Below, in pieces: positions 33,881 to 42,701 of a stretch of 64,000 bases of DNA; positions within the stretch are counted from its first letter, which is position 1; every line of letters begins with the position of its first letter. A program made the position numbers and the translations under genes. Source of the stretch: Streptomyces alboniger (lineage in GTDB: Bacteria; Actinomycetota; Actinomycetes; Streptomycetales; Streptomycetaceae); the NCBI RefSeq assembly GCF_008704395.1, contig NZ_CP023695.1, positions 2,232,001 to 2,296,000 of the forward strand, in the 5' to 3' direction. The notes under the pieces were generated by a model. That model saw only the letters and a program-made list of their open reading frames with translations. It did not search any database and had not been told where the DNA came from.

Positions 33881-34549
33881 ATGGACACGCCGCGCACGCC
33901 GTTCTCGACGGTCATCCGCACCGCGTCGCACGAGCAGCACACCGAGGCCGAGACCTCGACCTTCATGAGCGACCTGCTCGGCGGCAAGCTCGGCGTCGAC
34001 GCCTACACGCGCTACACGGAACAGCTGTGGTTCGTCTACCGCGCCCTGGAGGACGGAGCCGAGGCGCTGGCCGCCGATCCGGTCGCGGGACCGTTCATCC
34101 AGCCCGAACTGCTGCGCGTGCGCGAGCTGGAGCGCGACCTCGCCCACCTGCGGGGCGCCGACTGGCGCGCGGGCCTCACCCCGCTGCCCGCCACGGCGGC
34201 GTACGCGGCACGGGTCGAGGAGTGCGCGCGCACCTGGCCCGGCGGCTATGTCGCCCACCACTACACCCGCTACCTCGGCGACCTCTCCGGTGGCCAGATC
34301 ATCCGCGGCAAGGCCGAGCTGACCTGGGGCTTCGCACGCAAGGGCGATGGCGTGCGGTTCTACGTGTTCGAGGAGATCCCGAACCCGGCCGCCTTCAAGC
34401 GGGGGTACCGCGAACTGCTCGACGGCATCGACGCGGTCGTCACGGACGAGCTGGAGCGCAAGCGGATCGTGGACGAGTGCAAGCGCGCTTTCGCTTTGAA
34501 TACGGCCGTCTTTCAGGAGCTCGGGCAGGAGTTCCCGCTGAGCGCGTGA
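33881..34549 (+). CDS. Heme oxygenase, HmuO type (biliverdin-producing)
   Basis: 222-aa cytoplasmic enzyme that opens heme to biliverdin, CO and Fe(II). ATG at 33881 follows GGAGG. The proximal ligand is His20 in HEQHTEAE, and the distal helix reads VAHHYTRYLGDLSGGQ. Both match the corynebacterial HmuO layout, as does STFMSDLLGGKLG. Under an iron-box promoter it would release iron from heme imported by HmuTUV, encoded 4 kb away. Its last 37 bp overlap the convergent phzF-like gene. Confidence 0.94.
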   Translation: MDTPRTPFSTVIRTASHEQHTEAETSTFMSDLLGGKLGVDAYTRYTEQLWFVYRALEDGAEALAADPVAGPFIQPELLRVRELERDLAHLRGADWRAGLTPLPATAAYAARVEECARTWPGGYVAHHYTRYLGDLSGGQIIRGKAELTWGFARKGDGVRFYVFEEIPNPAAFKRGYRELLDGIDAVVTDELERKRIVDECKRAFALNTAVFQELGQEFPLSA

Positions 34550-35250
34550 GCGAGCCGTACCCTCCCGCCCACCTCGATCGCGCCGCCCGGGCCCGGCGCC
34601 GTCAGGATCTGTGAGCCGCGGCCCTGCGTGATGTTGAGGGCGCGGCCCAGTTCGTGGCTGAGCAGCAGTGCCGCCGCGCCCGTCGCCTCGTCCTCGGTGA
34701 TGCCGTCGTCCCGGCCGGGGAACGCCCTCGCCCGGATCCGCCCCGCGGCCTCGTCCTCCCACGCCCAGGCGTAGATCCACTCCCCCGGCGGCGGCACGTC
34801 GAGGGCGTCCACCTCCGCCGCCGTCCCGTACCGCCGCAGCGTCCTCGGCTGCGCCCACCGCGCGTACGCCGTGATCCAGCTGAACTCGCCGTCGTGGCGG
34901 GCCCGGACCACCCCGGCGGGCGTGACCAGTTCCGGCACGTCGAGCAGCCAGGCCGTGCCGACGCAGGGGTGCCCGGCGAAGGGGAGGCGCAGCGTCGGGG
35001 TGTAGATGTCGATGACGCCCCGCTCGGGGTCGTCGACGAACACCGTCTCGCTGAAGCCGAGCTTCGCCGCGAGAGCCTGCCGGTCCTGCCGCGCGCGCAT
35101 ACGGCCCCCGTCGCGCACGACACCGAGTTCGTTGCCGTGCCGGCCGTCGGGCCCGCAGAAGACACGTACGACGTCGAAGGGCCCGGACCCGTCGTGGCCG
35201 TACGGGCCGGATACCTCGAATGCGCCTGCCGCGCCGAGTGGTTCAGTCAC
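34513..35250 (-). CDS. PhzF-family epimerase/isomerase
   Basis: 245-aa protein of the PhzF/diaminopimelate-epimerase fold. The presumed catalytic Glu is in GFSETVFV, with GNELGVV, LPFAGHPCVGTA, DEATGAA and GRGSQI as conserved loops. GTG at 35250 lies 15 nt after the stop of the htaA gene upstream, so it is probably the third gene of the iron-regulated htaA transcript. The reaction is unknown; a phenazine role is unlikely without other phz genes. Its 3' end overlaps heme oxygenase by 37 bp. Confidence 0.85.
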   Translation of the reverse strand: MTEPLGAAGAFEVSGPYGHDGSGPFDVVRVFCGPDGRHGNELGVVRDGGRMRARQDRQALAAKLGFSETVFVDDPERGVIDIYTPTLRLPFAGHPCVGTAWLLDVPELVTPAGVVRARHDGEFSWITAYARWAQPRTLRRYGTAAEVDALDVPPPGEWIYAWAWEDEAAGRIRARAFPGRDDGITEDEATGAAALLLSHELGRALNITQGRGSQILTAPGPGGAIEVGGRVRLAHALSGNSCPSS

Positions 35251-35265
35251 CCCGGCATTGAAGCA

Positions 35266-36777
35266 TCACACCGCTCCGGTGCCCCGCGTGCGCCGTGCGG
35301 TGTACACCGCTCCCGCGCCCGCCGCCACGGCCGCGCCTGCCACGCCGAGCAGCGCGGCCGAGGGGGCATCGGCGCCGGTGGCCGCCAGCGAGCCGGCGTC
35401 GCCGAGCGCACCGCCGACCGAGCCGCCGCCCACGGAACCGGACCCGGCGGCACCGGTGCCGCCCCCCGCCCCATCGCTGAACTGGCCGCCCCCGGAGGGA
35501 AGTTCCGCGCCCTCGGAGAAGGACAGGGCGACCGTCACCGGGTCGAGCTTCTGGCCCGGCTTGTAGATGGAGCCGACCGCGCCGTTGGCGAACTGCTTCG
35601 CGCCGGCCGCCGTGAAGGCCGCGGGGACCTTGTCGAGGCGCACGACATCGTTCTTGGCCTTGTACGAGGCCTTGGAGAGGTCGAGGGTCGCGAACTTCAC
35701 GTTGTTGTTGGTGCCCTTGGGCGTGGTGACGTCGACGAGGAGGGTGCCCTTGGCACCGTTCGCCCGCACCTTGAAGTCGCTGAACCTCATGTCGATGCCG
35801 TGTGCCTTGTACGCGAAGCGGACGCTGCCGCCGAAGGAGGCTTCGATCTTCTTGGCGTCGGAGTCCACATCCGCCTTGGCGTGGGGGAAGGTGTAACCAC
35901 CGGGGACCTTCTTGGCGCCGCCCGCGACGGTCACTTTGCCGCCGCTGGAGATATAGGCGCGGAAGCTCTTCTTCAAGCCCCAGGAGAGCCTGCCGTCGAC
36001 GGCTTCGCCCGCGACCTGCCCCGGTCCGGGCGTGCCCGGCGTGCCGGTGGGCGTGGCGGTCGGCTTCGGGGTCTTGGTGGGCTTCTCGGTCGGCTTGTCG
36101 GTGGGCTTTTCCGTGGGCTTCTCGGTCGGCTTGTCGGTCGGCTTCTCGGGGAGCGGGGCGCCCGCCTTCACCGTGAGCGTGGCCGGGTCGAGCTTGTCGC
36201 CTTCCTTGTACATGTCGTTGAACGCCTTGGCGCCGGCCGCCGTCAGCGTCGCCGGGATGTCCTTGAGGACCATCGCGCCGCCCTCGCCCTGGCCGGGCCT
36301 GATCCCGGTCATGTCGAGACGGGCGAGGTCGATGTCGTTCTGGGTGGCGCCGTTGAGGGTGACGTCGGCCTGGATGGCGCCGGCGTCGCCCCCGGTGCGC
36401 ACCTTCACGTCGGCGATCCTGATGTCGAAGCGGTGGGCGGTGGAGACGAAGCGGACGCGGCCCTTGAACGCGGTCTCGGTAGCGTGGGTGCCGGTGTCGT
36501 ACGCCCCTGTGCCGCCGGTGTAGGTGAACACCCCGTTGCCCGGCGCCTGCTTGGCGCCGCCCGTCGCCTCGATCTTGCCCATGGCGATGCCCGTGACGTA
36601 CTTACGGAAGCTCTCCTTCACGCCCCAGTCCAGCGTTCCGTCCTTCAGCTCCAGCCTGGGCGGTGCCGCCGCCCCGCTGTCGGCGGCCGTCGCCGGGAGG
36701 GCGAGGGCGGTCGCGCCGAGCGTGACGACGGTGGCGACGGCTGCCGCGAGGGTTATGGGGCGAGGGGTAGCGGCCAT
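35266..36777 (-). CDS. HtaA-domain heme-binding protein with LAATG sorting signal
   Basis: 503-aa surface protein. A signal peptide (to about residue 32) is followed by two HtaA domains (~40-210 and ~265-440; starts LDWGVKESFRKYVTG and LSWGLKKSFRAYIS) joined by a Lys-Pro-Thr repeat linker (KPTEKPT units). The C-terminus has LAATG, a hydrophobic segment and RRTR, the signal expected for class E sortase anchoring to peptidoglycan. HtaA domains take heme from hemoglobin. It is in one transcript with the second HtaA protein (56-bp gap) and the PhzF gene. Confidence 0.9.
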   Translation of the reverse strand: MAATPRPITLAAAVATVVTLGATALALPATAADSGAAAPPRLELKDGTLDWGVKESFRKYVTGIAMGKIEATGGAKQAPGNGVFTYTGGTGAYDTGTHATETAFKGRVRFVSTAHRFDIRIADVKVRTGGDAGAIQADVTLNGATQNDIDLARLDMTGIRPGQGEGGAMVLKDIPATLTAAGAKAFNDMYKEGDKLDPATLTVKAGAPLPEKPTDKPTEKPTEKPTDKPTEKPTKTPKPTATPTGTPGTPGPGQVAGEAVDGRLSWGLKKSFRAYISSGGKVTVAGGAKKVPGGYTFPHAKADVDSDAKKIEASFGGSVRFAYKAHGIDMRFSDFKVRANGAKGTLLVDVTTPKGTNNNVKFATLDLSKASYKAKNDVVRLDKVPAAFTAAGAKQFANGAVGSIYKPGQKLDPVTVALSFSEGAELPSGGGQFSDGAGGGTGAAGSGSVGGGSVGGALGDAGSLAATGADAPSAALLGVAGAAVAAGAGAVYTARRTRGTGAV

Positions 36778-36833
36778 GATCAGGTTTCTCCTTGGGAGAG
36801 AGGGGTGTGAGGGGTGAGGGAGAAAGAAAGACG

Positions 36834-38327
36834 TCAGGAGTCCGAGGTGCCGGAGGCCTCAGGGGCGTCCGCCCCGCGCCTCTTGCGTACGACGCCGAAG
36901 CCGACCGCCGCCGCGAGCAGCACCGCCACGCCCGCGCCCACGCCGATCGGCACGGCGTTCGAGGAGTCGGAAGAGGCCGGGGAGGCGTTCACCGCCTTCT
37001 CCGTCTTCCGCTCGGAGCGCTCGGAGCCCCCGGCCCGCGCGGCCCGCTCGGACTGCGGGGCGGGCGATGAGCCGAGGTCCGGCAGCGCGGGCAGCTTCGC
37101 GTCGGCGTCGACCGCCACGGCCAGGGAGAGCGGGTCCATGGCGGAGCCCGCCTTGTACATACCGCCGAAGGCCTTGGCACCGTCGGCGGTGAGCTTCGTA
37201 GGCACCTCGGTCAGTGAGACGAGACCGCCCTTCGGCTTCAACTGCCTCTCCGGGGCAGGAAAGGTGATGAGAGGGGCGTTCCGCAAGGTGGCGCCCCGGT
37301 CGCCCTTGCTGTCGACGTCTGCCGAGAGCGTGCCCTTGCCGTCCTTCACCTCCACGGCCACCTTGCTCAGCGCGAGGTCGAGGCCGTGCTTCCCGGTGAA
37401 GCGGACGGCCCCGGCGAAGTCCGCGTCCAGCTTCTGCTTCTTCGCGTCGTACGAGCCCTCGCCCTGGGGGAAGCGGAAGAGCGCACCCCCGTCCTTGGCG
37501 CCGCCGGTCAGCTTCCAGCGGCCCTTGGCGATGGAGCCGGTGACGTACTCGCGGAAGGTGCGGCGCACGCCCCAGTCGACGGCGGCGTCCTCGATGCGGC
37601 CCGCCTCCGTCTTCCCACCGGACGGCGCCGACCGCTCCGAGCGCTTCGGTGAGGGCTCGCCCGGCGCCCCGGACCCGGACTTCGCGGCGAGGTCCGTCGA
37701 CAGGCTCACCGGGTCGAGCGCGGTACCCGCCGCGTAGTACCCGGCGAAGGCCTTCGCGCCCTGCGAAGTGAGCTTCGCGGGAAGGTTGTTGAGGGCGATG
37801 GGGCCGGTGCCGCCCGTCATGTCGATGCCGCTGACATCGAGCGAGGCGAGCGGCACCTGCGCGGCTGATGCGACCTCGCCACTGCCCTTCCGCTTGCTGA
37901 CCATGTCGGCGTAGAGCGTGCCGGAACCGCCCGTGACCTTCACCGTGGGGCGGCTGATCGTCAGGTCGAGTTCGTACGCGCCACCCTTCTTGTGTCCGGT
38001 GAACCGCACGCCCCCGGAGAACCCCGCGTTGAAGTTCCCGCTGTCCGGGTCGTACGTGCCCTCAGCCGAGTGGAAGCGGAACTGGCTGCCGCCGACCGTC
38101 GCCGCCCCGCCCTGGAGCGTCGATCCGCCCCGGGCGATGGGTCCGGTGACGTAGCTCTGGAAGGAGGACTTGATACCCCAGTCGAGCCGTCCGCCCCGGA
38201 CCGTGCGGTCCTCGGCGTGCGCGGCGGCGGCCGGGAGCAGCACCCCGACGAGCGTGGTGAGTACGGCCACCGTTCCGGCGCGGGTGGCGAGGGCACGCCT
38301 TCGCGCCGGCCACAGGGATGACGGCAT
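36834..38327 (-). CDS. HtaA-domain heme-binding protein, membrane-anchored
   Basis: 497 aa. A signal peptide ends near residue 38 (AAAAHAED). Two HtaA domains follow (starting LDWGIKSSFQSYVTGPI and VDWGVRRTFREYVTGSI), then a charged linker and a C-terminal membrane helix (IGVGAGVAVLLAAAVGFGVV) with RKRRG. No LPxTG/LAxTG motif is visible, so it stays in the membrane, unlike its partner. It is the first gene of the htaA-htaA-phzF transcript, 28 bp from a strong iron box shared with the divergent hmuTUV operon. It could pass heme from the wall-bound HtaA to HmuT. Confidence 0.9.
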   Translation of the reverse strand: MPSSLWPARRRALATRAGTVAVLTTLVGVLLPAAAAHAEDRTVRGGRLDWGIKSSFQSYVTGPIARGGSTLQGGAATVGGSQFRFHSAEGTYDPDSGNFNAGFSGGVRFTGHKKGGAYELDLTISRPTVKVTGGSGTLYADMVSKRKGSGEVASAAQVPLASLDVSGIDMTGGTGPIALNNLPAKLTSQGAKAFAGYYAAGTALDPVSLSTDLAAKSGSGAPGEPSPKRSERSAPSGGKTEAGRIEDAAVDWGVRRTFREYVTGSIAKGRWKLTGGAKDGGALFRFPQGEGSYDAKKQKLDADFAGAVRFTGKHGLDLALSKVAVEVKDGKGTLSADVDSKGDRGATLRNAPLITFPAPERQLKPKGGLVSLTEVPTKLTADGAKAFGGMYKAGSAMDPLSLAVAVDADAKLPALPDLGSSPAPQSERAARAGGSERSERKTEKAVNASPASSDSSNAVPIGVGAGVAVLLAAAVGFGVVRKRRGADAPEASGTSDS

Positions 38328-38354
38328 GGGGAGACCCCCTCCAGCTCTGGCTAA

Positions 38355-38373
38355 TAAGGTAAGGCTAACCTAA
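38355..38373. promoter_or_regulatory. Iron box between htaA and hmuTUV
   Basis: TAAGGTAAGGCTAACCTAA matches 17 of 19 positions of the DtxR/IdeR/DmdR consensus. It lies between divergent starts at 38327 and 38414, so one bound dimer pair could control both transcripts. This is the best iron box in the window. Confidence 0.88.
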
Positions 38374-38413
38374 ACTACAAAGCCTCAACAGCACGACAGG
38401 ACGGTGGATTTCG

Positions 38414-39451
38414 GTGCGTATGCCGCGCTCACTCCGTATCACCGGCGTCTGGGCCGCCGCGCTCGCCCTCGGCCTGACCGGGTGCGGGACCCCCGGCGGC
38501 GGCACCGACGCGCAGCCCCGGAAGGCACAGGCGCACGCCGCCGCGCCCGACCGCGTGGAGGCGCTGAAGACACCTCCCGAGGCGAGACTCCCCGCCACCG
38601 TCACCTCGGCCGACGGCCACAAGGTGACGGTGAAGGACACCAGCCGCATCGTGCCGCTCACCGGCAGCCTCAACGAGATCGTCTTCACCCTCGGCCTCGG
38701 CGAGCGCGTCGTCGCCCGCGACATCACCGCCACCTTCGAACAGGCGAAGAGGCTGCCGGTGGTGACACGTGCGCACGACGTCTCGGCGGAGAGCGTCCTC
38801 TCGCTCAGGCCGACCGTCGTCCTCGCCGACACCACCACAGGACCCGCCGAGGCCATCGACCAGATCCGCGACGCGGGCGTCCCCCTCGTCGTGTTCGACC
38901 CGGCGAAGGGCCTGGAGGACGTGGGCCCCCGGATCGAGGCGGTGGCCAAGGCGCTGGGGGCCGAGAAGGCGGGCGCCGAGCTGACGGAACGTACGGAGAA
39001 GCGGATCGCGGCGGCGCGCAAGGGCGTCCCCGCCGGGGCACGCGCGAAAAGCGCGAAGAACACGAGGAAGCCGCGGGTCGCCTTCCTCTACCTGCGCGGC
39101 TCCGCCTCCGTCTATCTGCTCGGCGGCCGTGAGTCCGGGGCCAGTTCACTCCTGGAAGCGGCGGGCGCGGTCGACGCGGGCAAGGAGTCGGGGCTGACGA
39201 AGGACTTCACGGCGATCACCAGCGAGGCGCTGGCCAAGGCCGCGCCCGACGCGATCCTCGTGATGACGAAGGGCCTGGAGTCGGTGGACGGCGTCGACGG
39301 GCTGCTGAAGGTCCCGGGCGTCGCCGAGACCCCGGCCGGTCTGGACCGCCGCGTCGTCTCCGTCGACGACGGCGTGCTCCTCAACTACGGGCCGCGCACC
39401 GACCAGGTACTCACGTCCCTGGTGGAGCAGCTTCATGGGGACACCGAGTGA
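38414..39451 (+). CDS. hmuT: Heme ABC transporter substrate-binding lipoprotein
   Basis: 345 aa. A signal segment and the lipobox LTGC anchor it outside the membrane. The class III binding-protein fold is suggested by SRIVPLTGSLNEIVFTLGLG and LSLRPTVVLADTTTG, a long central helix and the second lobe RVAFLYLRGSASVYLLGG. It delivers heme to HmuUV. GTG at 38414 is used; ATG 38420 is an alternative. The end overlaps hmuU by four bases (GTGA). Iron repression through 38355-38373 is expected. Confidence 0.9.
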   Translation: MRMPRSLRITGVWAAALALGLTGCGTPGGGTDAQPRKAQAHAAAPDRVEALKTPPEARLPATVTSADGHKVTVKDTSRIVPLTGSLNEIVFTLGLGERVVARDITATFEQAKRLPVVTRAHDVSAESVLSLRPTVVLADTTTGPAEAIDQIRDAGVPLVVFDPAKGLEDVGPRIEAVAKALGAEKAGAELTERTEKRIAAARKGVPAGARAKSAKNTRKPRVAFLYLRGSASVYLLGGRESGASSLLEAAGAVDAGKESGLTKDFTAITSEALAKAAPDAILVMTKGLESVDGVDGLLKVPGVAETPAGLDRRVVSVDDGVLLNYGPRTDQVLTSLVEQLHGDTE

Positions 39452-40545
39452 GCCTGCTGACCGAACAACCCGGGGGCCGGGCCGCCTCGGTGGACGCCGA
39501 AGAGACGCCCCGCACCCGGCGCGGCGCGACCCTCCCGCTGACCGTCGGGCTCGTCGCCGTACTCGTATTGCTCTGTCTGCTCTCGGCGGGCATCGGCGCG
39601 TACGGCATTCCCCTCGGGGACGTCATCGCCTCGGTCCAGCACCGGACCGGGCTCGGCGGGGCCCCGCTCGACCGGGTCGGCGAGAGCGTGCTGTGGAACG
39701 TGCGGCTGCCGCGTGTGGTGCTCGCGCTGCTCGTCGGCGCCTCGCTGGGGTGCGCGGGCGCGCTGATGCAGGGCGTGTTCGGCAATCCGCTCGCCGAGCC
39801 CGGCGTCATCGGGATCTCCTCGGGCGCGGCGGTCGGCGCGGTCGCCTCCATCGCGCTCGGCCTGAGCTTCCTCGGGAACTGGACCGTCACCGTCTGCGCG
39901 TTCGTCGCCGGGCTCGCGACCGTCCTGCTCGTGTACGTGATGTCGCGCGAGGGCGGCCGTACGGAGGTCGTCACGCTGATCCTCACCGGCATCGCCGTGA
40001 ACGCCTTCGCGGGGGCGCTGATCGGTCTGTGCCTCTTCTTCGCCGACAACGCGCAGCTCAGCCAGATCACCTTCTGGCAGCTGGGCTCGCTCGCGCAGGC
40101 GACCTGGCCGAAGGTGCTCGCCGTGCTGCCGTGCGCGCTGCTCGGCCTCGCCGTCGCGCCCTTCTCCGCGCGGAAGCTGGACCTGCTCGCGCTCGGCGAG
40201 CGGCCCGCCCGGCATCTGGGCGTGGACGTGGAGCGGCTGCGCCTCATGCTGGTACTGGTCGTGGCGCTGCTGACCGCGGCCGCCGTGGCCGTCGCCGGGA
40301 TCGTCACCTTCGTGGGGCTGCTCGTGCCGCATCTGCTGCGGATGGCCGCGGGTCCCGGGCACCGCTTCCTGGTCCCCGGCAGCGCGCTCGGCGGGGCGCT
40401 TGTGCTGGTGGCGGCCGACCTGGCGGCGCGCACGACGGCGGCGCCCGCCGAGCTGCCGCTGGGGGTGCTCACCGCACTCTTCGGCAGCCCGTTCTTCTTC
40501 TGGCTGCTGCGCAGGACCCGGCGCAGGCAAGGGGGTTGGGCGTGA
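39448..40545 (+). CDS. hmuU: Heme ABC transporter permease (FecCD family)
   Basis: 365-aa membrane protein with about ten hydrophobic segments. The family blocks LPRVVLALLVGASLGCAGALM, GNPLAEPGVIGISSGAA and GIVTFVGLLVPHLLRM are clear (the first runs slightly longer in the protein). GTG at 39448 overlaps hmuT's stop, and its own stop overlaps the hmuV start (GTGA), a fully coupled operon. It forms the heme or siderophore channel; the heme assignment rests on the HtaA neighbours. Confidence 0.92.
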   Translation: MSLLTEQPGGRAASVDAEETPRTRRGATLPLTVGLVAVLVLLCLLSAGIGAYGIPLGDVIASVQHRTGLGGAPLDRVGESVLWNVRLPRVVLALLVGASLGCAGALMQGVFGNPLAEPGVIGISSGAAVGAVASIALGLSFLGNWTVTVCAFVAGLATVLLVYVMSREGGRTEVVTLILTGIAVNAFAGALIGLCLFFADNAQLSQITFWQLGSLAQATWPKVLAVLPCALLGLAVAPFSARKLDLLALGERPARHLGVDVERLRLMLVLVVALLTAAAVAVAGIVTFVGLLVPHLLRMAAGPGHRFLVPGSALGGALVLVAADLAARTTAAPAELPLGVLTALFGSPFFFWLLRRTRRRQGGWA

Positions 40546-41447
40546 TCGGGCGGCTGGGCAGGAGGCTTTTCGCGGGGCGCGAGCGTGTGCTGCCGGAGCG
40601 GGGCGCGGCCGGTGACGTGCTCGCCGAGGCCGAGGAGGTGCGGGTGCGGCTCGGCGGGCGCGAGGTCCTCGCCGGGGTGTCGGTGGCCGCCCGCGCGGGT
40701 GAGGTGCTGGCTCTGGTGGGGCCCAACGGAGCGGGGAAATCGACGCTGCTCGCCGCGCTCGCCGCGGATCTGCCCGCCGACGCTGGGGTCGTGCGCGTCG
40801 GCGGGCGCCCGGCGGCCGACTGGTCCGCGCCCGAACTCGCCCTGCGCCGGGCGGTGCTGCCGCAGTCCGCCGCGCTGTCCTTCCCCTTCGTGGTGGAGGA
40901 CGTCGTACGGATGGGCCGGGCGCCGTGGGCCGGGACGCGTCTGGCGGACGACGACGACCGGGTGGTGCGCGAGGCGATGGCGGCCACGGAGGTGGGCGAG
41001 TTCGCCGGGCGGCCCTTCTCGGCGCTCAGCGGCGGCGAGCGGGCGCGGGTCGCGCTGGCCCGCGTCCTCGCCCAGCGCGCCCCGCTGCTGCTGCTCGACG
41101 AGCCGACCGCCGCGCTCGACCTGCGCCACCAGGAGCTGGTCCTCGGGATCTGCCGGGAGCGGGCCGCCGCCGGTGACGCGGTCGTGGTGGTGCTGCACGA
41201 CCTGGGGCTCGCGGCGGCGTACGCGGACCGGGTCGCGGTGCTGCGGGGCGGGGTCCTCGCCGCGGAGGGCGCTCCCGGTGACGTATTCGAGGAGGAACTG
41301 CTCTCGGAGGTGTACCGGCAGCCGGTGGAGGTCTTCCCGCATCCGCGCACCGGTGCCCCGGTCGTCGCTCCGCGCCGGGCAGGTCTGGCCCCGCATGAGA
41401 GCGGAATCACGGAACGGGTGGGTATCTCCGAGGTAAGGGTCGGTTAA
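40542..41447 (+). CDS. hmuV: Heme ABC transporter ATP-binding protein
   Basis: 301-aa ATPase. GTG at 40542 overlaps hmuU. Walker A is GPNGAGKSTLL, the Q-loop QSAALSFPF, signature LSGGERARVALARVL, Walker B LLLLDEPTAALD and the switch His VVLHDLGLAA. The C-terminal ~30 residues after APRRAGLAPH form an extra tail. It powers heme import by HmuTU. Its TAA stop abuts a weak iron-box-like sequence that precedes efeO. Confidence 0.92.
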   Translation: MIGRLGRRLFAGRERVLPERGAAGDVLAEAEEVRVRLGGREVLAGVSVAARAGEVLALVGPNGAGKSTLLAALAADLPADAGVVRVGGRPAADWSAPELALRRAVLPQSAALSFPFVVEDVVRMGRAPWAGTRLADDDDRVVREAMAATEVGEFAGRPFSALSGGERARVALARVLAQRAPLLLLDEPTAALDLRHQELVLGICRERAAAGDAVVVVLHDLGLAAAYADRVAVLRGGVLAAEGAPGDVFEEELLSEVYRQPVEVFPHPRTGAPVVAPRRAGLAPHESGITERVGISEVRVG

Positions 41448-41448
41448 G

Positions 41449-41467
41449 TTAGGTCCGCCTCACTGGG
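41449..41467. promoter_or_regulatory. Weak iron-box candidate before efeO
   Basis: TTAGGTCCGCCTCACTGGG keeps a perfect left half (TTAGGT) and GxCTxAC in the centre but only 11 of 19 consensus positions. It sits 48 bp before the efeO start, right where an iron-regulated operator is expected. Binding is uncertain. Confidence 0.4.
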
Positions 41468-41514
41468 ATGCGGTGGGGCTCGATGTCTGTCAGTGACCCG
41501 TCTTGGAGCCCTCT

Positions 41515-42687
41515 ATGCGACCCGTGCGACCTGCCCGCCTGTCCGTCGTCACCGCCGTCGCCACCGCGGCGGCCCTGACCGCCGTCACGGGCTGCACGGA
41601 GAAGAGCGACGCGAAGGGCGGCGCGAACAGCGTCAGCGTGACCGCCACCGACGACAAGTGCGAGGTCTCCAAGAAGGAGCTGTCCGCCGGGCACGTCGAG
41701 CTGGCGATCGAGAACAAGGGCTCCAAGGTCACCGAGGTCTACATCCTCTTCCCCGACGACCGCATCGTCAGCGAGCGCGAGAACATCGGCCCGGGCACGA
41801 AGCAGAGGCTCACCGCCGAGGTGAGGGCCGGGTCGTACGAGATCGCCTGCAAGCCCGGCATGAAGGGCGACGGCATCCGTCAGAAGATCACCGTGACCGG
41901 CGGCGGCAAGACCGCGAAGCGCGACCCCCGCCTGGACAAGGCCGTCGCCGCCTACCGCGCCTACACCCAGGCGCAGGCCGACGAGACCCTGCCGAAGGCG
42001 AAGGTCTTCACCGACGCCGTGCGTAAGGGCGACCTGGCGGCCGCGAAGAAGGCGTACGCCGACTCCCGCATCGGTTGGGAGCGCACCGAGCCGGTCGCCG
42101 AGTCCTTCGGTGACATCGACCCGAAGGTCGACGTCCGCGAGGACGGCCTGGAGGAGGGCCAGGACCTGGAGAAGGACTGGACGGGCTGGCACCGTCTGGA
42201 GCGGGCCCTGTGGCAGGACAAGAAGATCGGCAAGCGGGAGAAGGAACTGGCCACCCTTCTCGACAAGGACCTGCTGGACTGGCAGAAGCGCGTCGGCAAG
42301 GCCGTGATCACCCCGACCTCCATGGCCAACGGCGCCAAGGAACTCCTCGACGAGGTCGCCACCGGCAAGGTGACCGGCGAGGAGGAGCGCTACTCCCACA
42401 CCGACCTCGTCGACTTCAAGGCCAACGTCGAGGGCGCGGAGAAGTCGTACGAGCTGCTCAAGCCCGTGGCCGCCGAGAACGACCCGAAGCTCACCGAGGA
42501 ACTCGACAAGCAGTTCGCGGCCCTGGACAAGCTCCTGGAGAAGTACCGCGAGGGCGGCAAGGACTCCTACGACTTCGTCTCGTACGACAAGGTCGGCAAG
42601 GCGGACCGCAAGGAGCTGCAAGACGGGGTGAACGCGCTCGCGGAGCCGCTGTCGAAGCTGGCCGCGGCCGTAGTGAAGTCCAAGTAG
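41515..42687 (+). CDS. efeO: Iron uptake system lipoprotein EfeO
   Basis: 390 aa. ATG at 41515 has GGAG six bases upstream. The lipobox is VTGC. An N-terminal cupredoxin-like domain (residues ~40-125) is followed by the M75-type helical domain, whose signature HxxE is in TGWHRLERALW. It is thought to bind ferrous/ferric iron outside the membrane and hand it to the EfeU channel. It starts the efeOBU operon, directly behind hmuV. Confidence 0.93.
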   Translation: MRPVRPARLSVVTAVATAAALTAVTGCTEKSDAKGGANSVSVTATDDKCEVSKKELSAGHVELAIENKGSKVTEVYILFPDDRIVSERENIGPGTKQRLTAEVRAGSYEIACKPGMKGDGIRQKITVTGGGKTAKRDPRLDKAVAAYRAYTQAQADETLPKAKVFTDAVRKGDLAAAKKAYADSRIGWERTEPVAESFGDIDPKVDVREDGLEEGQDLEKDWTGWHRLERALWQDKKIGKREKELATLLDKDLLDWQKRVGKAVITPTSMANGAKELLDEVATGKVTGEEERYSHTDLVDFKANVEGAEKSYELLKPVAAENDPKLTEELDKQFAALDKLLEKYREGGKDSYDFVSYDKVGKADRKELQDGVNALAEPLSKLAAAVVKSK

Positions 42688-42701
42688 CGCGAGGGGGAAC
42701 G

